A stretch of 27,444 nucleotides of DNA from CAYTAP01 sp964435775 (GTDB lineage: Bacteria > Planctomycetota > Phycisphaerae > Tepidisphaerales > Tepidisphaeraceae), in the NCBI GenBank assembly GCA_964435775.1, contig CAYTAP010000043.1, positions 1-27,444 of the forward strand. The letters are read 5' to 3'. The notes below the pieces were generated by a model that was given only the letters and a program-made list of their open reading frames with translations, searched no databases and was not told where the DNA came from. Shown here piece after piece: positions 16,736 through 24,147 of the stretch (its first letter is position 1; each line of letters opens with the position of its first letter). The position numbers and the translations under genes are program-made.

Positions 16736-18901
16736 TCACATCCACCTTCCATTGTTCTCGGCCATGAGCAATTGCCAGAAGCGGTTGCTCCATTGCCAGA
16801 TCAGGGGCTTTTTCGTGAGCGTGCAGCGGACCCAGGAGCGCTGGCCGGGCAGGATTTTTCCATCCGGGTTGTCGATTCGCAGGCGCAGCTCGAATTGCTG
16901 CACGAGAGGCTTTTCGCCGCTCGGATCGCGCGGATCCACCTGCACGCTGCCGCCGCCGGCCTGGCCGAGGGAGGCGTGCGCCAGCTTGTCCTGCGCGGCA
17001 TCGATGAACTTCAGGTCCGTTCCCTTCAACGGTTCATCCGACAAATACCCCGCGAGGCGCACCTCGGCCGTCGTCGGGTGATACTGCGCCGCAAGCTCGG
17101 CATCCTTCTGATCGACGTTCGCCTTGACCAGCAAATCATTGGTCTGCGCAACCGTCAGCACCTCCTGCCCCTGGTGGACGAATTGCCCATCCATCTCATG
17201 CAGTTTCGGCTGCAGCACGCGCCCGGCGATCGGCGCCTTGATCGTCAACAACTCCTTGCGACGGAGCAGCTCATCATATTGTTGTTGGATCGCCGCGATC
17301 GACGGCGCATACGCCGCCCGGGCGGCCGGATCATCCATCGTCGCCTGAAGCAGCTTCGCCTGCCATGACCGAAGCTCATCGCGCTTTTGCGCGATCGCCG
17401 AATCAAGCTCCACATTCTTCAGGATCATGAGCACATCCCCCTCATGCACCCGCTGCCCATCCTTGACCAGCACATCGGCCACAAAGCCGCCCCACCCGGC
17501 CGTCAACACGCGCTGGGTTCCCGGCTCGACGATTCCGTTGGCGTCGATATGGACGGGGAAGCGGATGAGCCCCACGAGAATGATGACCGCCGCCAGCACC
17601 GCGGCCGAGAAGCCGATGGCGCGCCCGCGCTTGCGATGCAGTTCCGGTTCGATGAGGAGATATTTCCCGACCTTGACCACCGGCACCACCGCCCAGGTGA
17701 CCACGCCGCCGATCGCCATGAGCATCCCCAGGATTGGCACTTTGAACGCCACGAGCAGGATGATCATGATCCCGATGAAGATGCGGTAAATCGACGAGCA
17801 GATCGCATAGCTGAGCAGCCACACCCGCTGCATCGGCGGAGGCAACGGCTCCTTTTCCTTGACCCGAAACACATGCCGCTTGATCAGGCCCAGCGAATAA
17901 TCGACGCTCCGCTGGCGCAGGTTGGGGATCTGGAGCCAGTCGCTCAGGATGTAATAGCCGTCATAGCGCAGCAGCGGATTGCCGTTGAAGATGATCGTTG
18001 AAACGCTGGCGATCAACATCGCGTTGTAGGCGAGCTGGTTGATCAATTCCCCCGGCGCGGTGTAGGCCCACACAAACGCCATCAGCGCCGCGAAAAACAG
18101 TTCGGAGATCATCCCCCCCGCGCCCACCAGGACGCGCTTCCACGCCTGCGGGAACGCCCAGGCCGTCGAGGCATCGACATACGGCGCGGGGATCAGCACG
18201 AGGAACATGATCCCCAGCTCATGCACCTCCCCCCCGAACTTGCGGCAGATGAACGCGTGCCCCAGTTCGTGGATCAGCTTGATCAAAACGAACGTCGCCC
18301 ACAAAAACGGCCAATTCCCCGGCGCGATCGCATCGGACGCCGACGCCCGCAACCTCGGCCACTCCGGCGCGAGCAGTGCAATCGCCGCAATCACCACGAC
18401 CAGCCAGACGATCGCGCCCAGCTTGCTGATTACGGCATCGGCCACCGGCATCCAGCGCTTGAGGAAGCGGTCCGGATCCCACAGCGGAATCCGCGGGAAC
18501 AGCATGTTCATCGCCCGCTGCTGCCACTTTTGCTTGCGCTGCTGCTTGTGACGGCGCAGGAGCACGGCGCTGTCGGGCGTCACATTCGCCTCGAGCAAAT
18601 TGGCGCCATGAAGCTGCGAGAGGATGTGAATGACCTCCGGCTGCGTCGGGGCATCATCAGCCAGTTGCCCGCCCACCAGGTCCCACGCCTCCTCCACCGT
18701 CCGCGTCCCATCGAGCAATCCCACGAAGCGATATGCCGCATCGCTCAAGCGGTGAAACTGGTTGCCGGCCGGGTCGCGCACGACATACCACCGCTCCCCG
18801 CGATAGTGCTGACGCGAAATCTGCGCCGTCGTCCGCAGCTTCGCCTTCAGCCCCGCCACGCGATACCAGGATTCGGAAAATGTCGGTCGAATTTGAAGCA
18901 T
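16736..18901 (-). CDS. PqqD-like / M50 site-2-type metalloprotease / HlyD fusion protein
   Basis: This 721-residue membrane protein has three parts. Residues about 31-105 form a PqqD-like domain (RWYVVRDPAGNQFHRLSDAA, then DGTRTVEEAW), the fold used by RiPP recognition elements. Residues about 150-450 are a multi-helix M50 peptidase with zinc motif HELGH (211-215) and the distal motif NGNPLLRYDGYYILSDW (N308, D314), followed by LQIPNLRQRS. The remainder is a HlyD/biotinyl-lipoyl hairpin with GIVEPGTQRVL, a coiled coil and IKAPIAGRVLQP. The architecture and length match the putative peptide zinc metalloprotease group related to YydH. It likely cleaves or guides a peptide or protein at the inner membrane while the HlyD part reaches into the periplasm. 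Substrate unknown. Confidence 0.85.
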   Translation of the reverse strand: MLQIRPTFSESWYRVAGLKAKLRTTAQISRQHYRGERWYVVRDPAGNQFHRLSDAAYRFVGLLDGTRTVEEAWDLVGGQLADDAPTQPEVIHILSQLHGANLLEANVTPDSAVLLRRHKQQRKQKWQQRAMNMLFPRIPLWDPDRFLKRWMPVADAVISKLGAIVWLVVVIAAIALLAPEWPRLRASASDAIAPGNWPFLWATFVLIKLIHELGHAFICRKFGGEVHELGIMFLVLIPAPYVDASTAWAFPQAWKRVLVGAGGMISELFFAALMAFVWAYTAPGELINQLAYNAMLIASVSTIIFNGNPLLRYDGYYILSDWLQIPNLRQRSVDYSLGLIKRHVFRVKEKEPLPPPMQRVWLLSYAICSSIYRIFIGIMIILLVAFKVPILGMLMAIGGVVTWAVVPVVKVGKYLLIEPELHRKRGRAIGFSAAVLAAVIILVGLIRFPVHIDANGIVEPGTQRVLTAGWGGFVADVLVKDGQRVHEGDVLMILKNVELDSAIAQKRDELRSWQAKLLQATMDDPAARAAYAPSIAAIQQQYDELLRRKELLTIKAPIAGRVLQPKLHEMDGQFVHQGQEVLTVAQTNDLLVKANVDQKDAELAAQYHPTTAEVRLAGYLSDEPLKGTDLKFIDAAQDKLAHASLGQAGGGSVQVDPRDPSGEKPLVQQFELRLRIDNPDGKILPGQRSWVRCTLTKKPLIWQWSNRFWQLLMAENNGRWM

Positions 18902-18924
18902 AGTTGGTCAGTGGCTGGATATTT

Positions 18925-18988
18925 GTAGGGTCCGCCTCGCGGACCATCTTGCTCGGCCTCGCGTGATGGTCCGCGAGGCGGACCCTAC
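18925..18988. repeat. perfect 24-bp inverted repeat of GTAGGGTCCG family
   Basis: The arms 18925-18948 and 18965-18988 are exact reverse complements around a 16-base loop. Ends GTAGGGTCCG and GCGGACCAT are shared with the element at 14566-14643, while the arm centre differs (CCTC in place of TGGTACTC). Outside it, GGATATTTG (18917-18925) and CAAATATCC (19004-19012) extend the symmetry imperfectly. It fills the gap between the GAF-HlyD and M50-HlyD genes. Confidence 0.9.
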
Positions 18989-19013
18989 GATGTCGGCGGC
19001 TGGCAAATATCCC

Positions 19014-21014
19014 TCACACCCACAATTCCAGTCGAAGGAACTCAATCACCTTGTGCGTCCAGATCCAGATGAGGGGTTCGGGTTTGATGTCGATCCGCGC
19101 CTGGCCGGTCAGGCCGGGACGCCAGTCCGGGGAACGCGCCCCGTCCATCGTCGCGTACACCTTGTACACGTTGCTTCCCTCCTGCGCTTCGCCAATCGGA
19201 ACGATCCGCGAAATCTTGAACGGATAACTCTACACAACGGCGCGGCGATACGTATGCAGCGCCTNNNNNNNNNNGGTCGTGCCTGGCGCGACCTTTCCGT
19301 CGGCCGCGACATGGACCACGCGGATGTCCCGGTCCGACACTTTCAATTCCGCCTCAAGCTTGCTCCGGTCGGCGATCTCAAAGAGCACATCCCCCTGCTT
19401 GACCGGCGCGCCGATCTTGTCCTTCAAATCGCCCCGCAAAATCTCCCCGTCGGCCGGCGCGACGATCGTCGCCTGGTCAATTTGATATTGATACAGCTTC
19501 GCCTGCGCCAGCGATTGATCGCGCTGCGCCATCGCAATCGTGTACTCGGCGATCTTCCCCTTGGAATAGTTGGCGTCGGCCTCCTTCTGCAGCGAATTGG
19601 CCCGCGCGGTGGCATCCCCCTTCTTGAGCACCAGTTCGCTCGTGTCCAGGACCGCCAGCACATCCCCCTTCTTCACCTTCGTCGATGGTCCGATGAACTC
19701 GCCGTTCACCTTCGACAGCGTCCTCAAATATCCATCATACGGGGCGGCCAGTGACGTCTTCTGCACCGGCACAAACTGAAACGGCGCGCTGACCCGGTAC
19801 ATCGGCTTGTAAAACGTCATGAACAGCGCCAGCAGAATCACCGCGACGCCGATCACCTTCGCCAGCATGTATTTCGGACCGGTGACGAGCTTTGTCGTAT
19901 CGCGGATGCTGTGCCCCGCCTTGACCACCAACCACCGGTCATTCATGTGCCGGTCATACAACTGGGGCGCGAGCAGATCGACCGCGATCGCCAGGCCGCT
20001 GGCCGCATTGCTCCCCAGCTTGGCCGACGAGGAAAACTCAAGCGTCACGACGCCGACGATCTCGCTTTGACGGCGCAGGGGCAGCGACAGGACGATGTTC
20101 CCCCCCTGTGTCCGCGACAGTTCAGCCGCCGCCCGTGTCACATTCTCCGTACTCTGCCCCTCCGGCGTCGGGTCATACTTGACGACCTCCTCCTGGTCGA
20201 GGCATTCCTCCATCACCCGTTCGATCTGGACGATCAACTCCTGCTTTTTGTCAAACTTTTCCGTGTGCGACAACGCCTTGACGCGGACGTACTTTCCCTT
20301 GATCCATCCGATCGACACCCGGCTGGCCCCCGTTCGCGTCGCCAGCTCATTGCACAGGTTCATCGCGGCCGACTCAAACCCCTCCGCCGTACCCACCGCC
20401 GTCGCCAGTTGCAAAACATGCTGATGACTTTGCGCGATGACCCGCGATTGTTCCGACCCCTTGCGCAATGAAAACAGATCGAAATACCCCGCGACGAGTT
20501 GCATCGAAATCAACCGCTGGCGCGCCCGCTCCAGGTCGCGGCAACGCGCGATCACAGCGGATGCCGCCACCACATTCCCCTCATTTCGCAGGAGCGTCAC
20601 CAGGCAATACTGCGACTCCCCCGCCCCGTCCGCCGACCCCACCTCCACCGCGCCGTCCTTGCCCTGCTCCAGGCAGGGCTTGACGATCTCCTGAAACGCC
20701 GCCACCGCCGCCGAACGCTGCTCGTTGGTGCTCTGGTCCGGTCGAATGTGGCAGACCGCCCGCAAAGCGACCGATTCCCCCTCCTCCCCGGCCGGCGCGG
20801 CGTGGCGCTCCACCAGAAAAGCCGCCGCCTCCGTTCCCGCGACCACCACCGCCTGCGTTGTCAGCAGATCGTTCAAAAATGCCGGCAAGCTCGACGACGC
20901 CGACAACAACCGCTGCACGAGCTGCGAGCGCGTAATCTCCTTCGAGCCTTGCTGCTCCTGCTTCTGCTGCGAGGATTCGGCCCCCTGCGATGACTCGACG
21001 ATTCCTGAAGACAC
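19014..21014 (-). CDS. GAF-domain HlyD-family membrane adaptor, interrupted by an N run and an in-frame TAG
   Basis: The frame spans 667 codons including the stop. The N-terminal half contains one or two GAF-like regions (SLPAFLNDLLTTQAVVVAGT and ASRVSIGWIKGKYVRVKALS, each ending in a predicted strand). Then come one membrane helix (VIGVAVILLALFMTF) and a HlyD part with APYDGYLRTL, a coiled coil, IVAPADGEILRG and, at the end, WRPGLTGQARIDI. The GTG at 21014 is chosen because AAGGAGGA lies six bases before it; an ATG at 21068 has no such site. Codons at 19265-19274 are N. Codon 595 (19232-19230) is TAG, after which the family-typical C-terminus YPFKISRIVPIGEA resumes in the same frame. An assembly-edge error is more likely than a real pseudogene. 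GAF could sense a ligand or mediate dimerisation. Confidence 0.75.
19265..19274. other. assembly gap (10 N)
   Basis: Ten undetermined bases lie inside the GAF-HlyD gene. Read literally, they keep the reading frame on both sides. Confidence 0.99.
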
Positions 21015-21146
21015 GCGATTCCTCCTTCGGAGGCCACCCCTCACCATCCCCACCCGCTCACCATTCACTTATTTCGACACTCGGCCCCAAGTTCAATTCA
21101 TCAATCTATCCGCAATGGCCCATTACATCCATCAAAACGAGGGCAG

Positions 21147-21285
21147 GCGGCAGTAGGCAGAAAGCAGTGCCGACAAGTAGAAGGCTGCGACCGGCTGTAT
21201 CTTTTTCTTCACTGCCTACTGCCCACTGCCCACTGCCTACTCCTTCCTCACTTTGCACTTCCCACTTCCAACTTCCCACTTGCCG
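21147..21285. repeat. intergenic inverted and tandem repeat of GCAGTAGGCAG / AAGTGGGAAGT type
   Basis: GGCGGCAGTAGGCAG with AAAGCAGTGCCG (21147-21172) is an imperfect inverted copy of 21210-21243, which holds CACTGCCTACTGCCCACTGC followed by another CACTGCCTACT. The adjoining 21250-21285 has tandem CTTCCCACTTCCAACTTCCC words and overlaps the 3' end of the HlyD gene. It lies between the GAF-HlyD and secreted HlyD-type genes. Confidence 0.65.
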
Positions 21286-22171
21286 CAGCGGGCGGGGGGA
21301 GCTTGACCGTCACCTGCATTCCCGACGGTCGGCCAGTGGGGTTCGCCAGTTCCAATCTCACCATCCGCGTTCCGCTGGCGGCATCAGCGACGGGCGCCAA
21401 AAAGATCACCTTCGCCGATTCCCACGCCTTTTCACCCTCATTTTGCACGCTCATCGCATCCCCCACCGACACCTGCCGCGCCAGCAGGCTCGGCACATGG
21501 ACTTCCACCCACAACGGGTCGTTCTGAACCACCGTGCAGGAGGGTTTGTTCGGATCCACCACTTCCCCCGCCCCCAGATCGAGCTTTTCAACAATTCCGG
21601 CGATCGGGCTCTTCAGCTTCATCAACTCAACTTTGATCGCCTGTCGGTCGGCCTGCAATTTCTTCTGCTTTTGCTCCTGACTCGCCTGCTTGACCTTGAT
21701 CTCCGCCAGCGCCACATCCAGCTTCGCTTCCTGAAGCTCTTCGTTCGACGCCACGGCGTTCTTGGCCATATTCTCTACACGCGAGAGCTTGTTTTGTTTG
21801 TATGCCAAATCCGTTGTGGCGAACTCAACGGGCAGCACGGAGTCACTTTCGAGTTTCATTGCTTCCAGAAGCTTTTCCTCCATCCGCGCATCTTCACTCA
21901 TCAGGAGTTGCCCCTCCTTGACGTGATCCCCTTCCTTGACGGCCACATCCAGAATGACCCCCGGGCCGTTGAAAGACAACTGCCGCCGCGCCGATGGCTC
22001 GGTCTTGCCCAATGCCGTCTGCTCGACACCGCTCGAAGACGCCTGCGCCCGCGCCGTCCCCACCATCACGCACAGCAACCCCAGCGCGCCCGCCATCGTC
22101 ACCATGCCCAAGCGCCGGCGCGCCACGCCGCTCATCAATCGCCCGCCATTGGCTCGCACTTCACAATCCAT
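21248..22171 (-). CDS. HlyD/RND-type periplasmic adaptor protein with signal peptide
   Basis: This protein of about 307 residues has an N-terminal signal (MSGVARRRLGMVTMAGALGL, continuing to ARA), then a first lipoyl half with GPGVILDVAVKEGDHVKEGQ. A long coiled coil rich in Glu, Lys and Gln follows, then the second lipoyl half LKSPIAGIVEKLDL, and a beta-barrel part with PLWVEVHVPSLLA and GTRMVRLELANPTGRPSGM. It is a periplasmic adaptor that normally bridges an inner-membrane pump and an outer-membrane channel; neither a pump nor a TolC-like channel is in the window. The ATG at 22171 has AGGAG nine bases upstream; an ATG at 22189 lacks one. The last residues, about KLEVGSAK, are encoded by the AAGTGGGAAGT repeat. 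First gene of the putative export block. Confidence 0.82.
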   Translation of the reverse strand: MDCEVRANGGRLMSGVARRRLGMVTMAGALGLLCVMVGTARAQASSSGVEQTALGKTEPSARRQLSFNGPGVILDVAVKEGDHVKEGQLLMSEDARMEEKLLEAMKLESDSVLPVEFATTDLAYKQNKLSRVENMAKNAVASNEELQEAKLDVALAEIKVKQASQEQKQKKLQADRQAIKVELMKLKSPIAGIVEKLDLGAGEVVDPNKPSCTVVQNDPLWVEVHVPSLLARQVSVGDAMSVQNEGEKAWESAKVIFLAPVADAASGTRMVRLELANPTGRPSGMQVTVKLPPPAAASGKLEVGSAK

Positions 22172-22350
22172 TGCACCATTCTCCTGCATTGAGCTCGCGT
22201 TGATGGTTTAATCACGCCCTGCCGACCAACGTCTGATCGTCGGCGCTTCGCATTTGAGTCCCCTCCACAAGGACGCGGTTTCTATCAATATACCGGCATA
22301 TGGGTCAAGTTACACTCCAATGACAACAAACGGAGGAATTTTCGACTTTT

Positions 22351-22443
22351 GATTTTCGATTTTCGCTTTTCGATTGCAGCACCAAACAACGCGCAATCTC
22401 TCCTTGCCTTCAATCGAAAATCCCAGATCAAAAATCGAAAATC
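22351..22443. repeat. imperfect inverted repeat of GATTTTCGATT type
   Basis: 22351-22376 (GATTTTCGATTTTCGC, ending TTTTCGATTG) and 22411-22443 (CAATCGAAAATC, ending AAAATCGAAAATC) are imperfect reverse complements with a loop of about 34 bases. The sequence is AT-rich unlike its surroundings. It lies between the metallopeptidase gene and the secreted HlyD-type gene, both on the minus strand, and could act as a terminator for the former. Confidence 0.7.
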
Positions 22444-22453
22444 CACAAATCCA

Positions 22454-22834
22454 TCATCCGTACCCCAGCTCGTCCAAATCCTCCTCGCTCATCCCAAAAT
22501 AGTGCCCGATCTCGTGCAGTACGGTGATACGCACCTGTTGCACCAGTTGTTCTTCATCCTCGCTCACTTGCTCTATATTTTTTTGAAAAAGATAAATCAC
22601 GTCCGGCATCGTGCCGGAATCCTCCACGCTTCGCTGCGTCCTCGGGCGGCCATGATACAGCCCCAGGAGCAAGCCCTCCGGCGACTTCCCCATCGCCCGC
22701 CACTGGGCCGACCCCGGGCGATCGCGCACCTCAATCGGCACCTCCTCCAGAAATCCCGCAAACGGTTCCGGCAGCTCTTGCAGCGCCAGCTCCACCAATT
22801 CCCCAAAACGTTCTTTGTCCACATGATAAGCCAT
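22454..22834 (-). CDS. zincin-type metallopeptidase family protein
   Basis: This 126-residue protein has the small zincin pattern HExxHxxGxxExxLxxLG near its C-terminus: HEIGHYFGMSEEDLDELG, with H107, E108 and H111. The N-terminus FGELVELALQELPEPFAGFL and the middle GLYHGRPR and DVIYLFQKNIE fit the widespread 'metallopeptidase family protein' group of about 120-140 residues. Its substrate and role are not known. There is no signal peptide, so it is probably cytoplasmic. It is on the same strand as the putative export block but separated by an inverted repeat and 280 bp, so I do not include it in that block. Confidence 0.85.
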   Translation of the reverse strand: MAYHVDKERFGELVELALQELPEPFAGFLEEVPIEVRDRPGSAQWRAMGKSPEGLLLGLYHGRPRTQRSVEDSGTMPDVIYLFQKNIEQVSEDEEQLVQQVRITVLHEIGHYFGMSEEDLDELGYG

Positions 22835-22885
22835 GTCGCTTATGCTAGGCTCCGCCCGCGTGAAAGCGACATCGCATCACGCATC

Positions 22886-23041
22886 ATGCTTGAATCGCAG
22901 CCCAACCGGGAATGGACGGACAGCGGCGGACGGGTATGGATTTGTATTCAACATCGTTCCACTGCCTGCCTCGACAGCGAGGCTCCACGCCGATGGCCGC
23001 GTGCAATGGTGCTTTCAATTGAAGATCATTCGGTTGGATGA
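22886..23041 (+). CDS. possible small protein, possibly frameshifted
   Basis: A 51-codon frame starts with the ATG at 22886 and contains REWTDSGGRVWICIQ, a plausible domain-like start. The second half, rich in Arg and Pro, looks less natural. An overlapping frame gives ARLHADGRVQWCFQLKIIRL over the same bases, so a frameshift between the two is possible. There is no ribosome binding site. Weak support. Confidence 0.2.
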   Translation: MLESQPNREWTDSGGRVWICIQHRSTACLDSEAPRRWPRAMVLSIEDHSVG

Positions 23042-23061
23042 TATAAGCGCTGCTACCACAA

Positions 23062-24054
23062 ATGGATGAACCGATGGCCAGCAGCAGCGTGATGTCGCCG
23101 ATGATGAATCAACCAACCGCGCGGGGACGGGCGTCGGCGCCGCCATCGTGGGTGTGGGAGCTGGTCGAGCATGCGCCGATCACCGATTCCGCAACGGCGG
23201 GCCAGGCGGTTGTTGCCCGCTGCGAGCGAGGGGGAAGGCAATTCGCGCTGGCGAGCATTCGATGCCCCAATGCCGACGAAGTCGATCTGGTCGCCTTGCA
23301 GCGCCAAACGACCCAGGCATACGGACGGCTGGCCGCGGCATTGTCGCCGCTTCGCCCGAGGCATCTGGTGCGGGTGTGGAATCACATTCCCAACATTCTC
23401 GCACACATGGAATCGCGCGATGCCGAGCAACGCCCCGCAGCGCGACGGCTCAACCGATACATGGCATTCAACGCCGGGCGATACGCGGCTTATCAGCGAT
23501 GGTATGGCGTGGACGCATTCGCCGATCGCGTTCCCACTGCTTCAGGCATCGGGGACCATGGCGGCGACCTGGTCATCCACATGCTGGCGGCTGAACAGGG
23601 GGGAACGCCCGTCGCCAACCCGAGGCAGATCGCGCCATATCAATATTCCCGGCGATACGGGCCGATCCCCCCCTGTTTTTCCCGTGCGACATTGCTGCGG
23701 GACCAGGAACGGACCATGCTGTTGGCCGGGGGGACGTCGAGCGTGCATGGGGAGGAGTCCGTCTATTGCGGCGACCTTGAAGCGCAGGCGCGGGAAACAT
23801 TCCTGAACCTGGCGGCGCTGGTCTCGGCGGCGCGGGATGAGCAGGTGGAAAACCAACTGAAGCCGGCCGCCGCCCTTCAACTGCACCGGTACCACGATCT
23901 GCGGGTGTATCATGTCCGCGGCGAAGACCGGGTTGTGTTGGAGCAGATGATCGGCGACTGGTTTGAGGGTGCTGAGAATATCGAGTTCGTTCAAGCGGAT
24001 CTGTGTCGTCGCGATCTGCTGGTGGAGATCGAGGGTGTGGCGCGCCTGCAGTAG
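23062..24054 (+). CDS. chorismatase-family enzyme (hydroxybenzoate synthase, XanB2/FkbO/Hyg5-like)
   Basis: This 330-residue protein resembles chorismatases, which remove pyruvate from chorismate. They give 3- or 4-hydroxybenzoate (XanB2, Hyg5) or a dihydroxycyclohexadiene carboxylate (FkbO). Family-typical segments are HLVRVWNHIPNI, RYMAFNAGRYAAYQ, SGIGDHGGDLVIHMLA, NPRQIAPYQYSRRYGPIPP and, in the RidA-like C-terminal half, AGGTSSVHGEESVYCGDLEA followed by QARETFLNL. I cannot tell from memory which product type applies. The first 25 residues look unstructured and several in-frame ATGs make the start uncertain. It heads a plus-strand cluster with a halogenase-like enzyme and an acyl ligase, which favours a hydroxybenzoate starter for a secondary metabolite. 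Confidence 0.75.
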   Translation: MDEPMASSSVMSPMMNQPTARGRASAPPSWVWELVEHAPITDSATAGQAVVARCERGGRQFALASIRCPNADEVDLVALQRQTTQAYGRLAAALSPLRPRHLVRVWNHIPNILAHMESRDAEQRPAARRLNRYMAFNAGRYAAYQRWYGVDAFADRVPTASGIGDHGGDLVIHMLAAEQGGTPVANPRQIAPYQYSRRYGPIPPCFSRATLLRDQERTMLLAGGTSSVHGEESVYCGDLEAQARETFLNLAALVSAARDEQVENQLKPAAALQLHRYHDLRVYHVRGEDRVVLEQMIGDWFEGAENIEFVQADLCRRDLLVEIEGVARLQ

Positions 24055-24147
24055 GGTGTTCATACGTTGGCGCCTTTCGTGGATCGGTGGTCGCGCTCTG
24101 GCGTGCGGCGGATGGCGGCATCAATTCCCCATGGGAGTGAAGACAAG

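Noticed and set aside
14566..18988. Composite transposon or integration sites bounded by the two GTAGGGTCCG palindromes
   Set aside because: Each element is a self-contained palindrome, and there is no transposase, integrase or direct repeat at the boundaries.
22833..23069. 78-codon plus-strand frame overlapping the chorismatase start
   Set aside because: No ribosome binding site, and its first part is unlike any protein I know. Kept only as part of the possible frameshifted small ORF.
24067..24147. N-terminal extension of the halogenase-like gene
   Set aside because: The 27 extra residues are Arg/Ser-rich and precede a start with a GGGAG site directly at the FAD motif.
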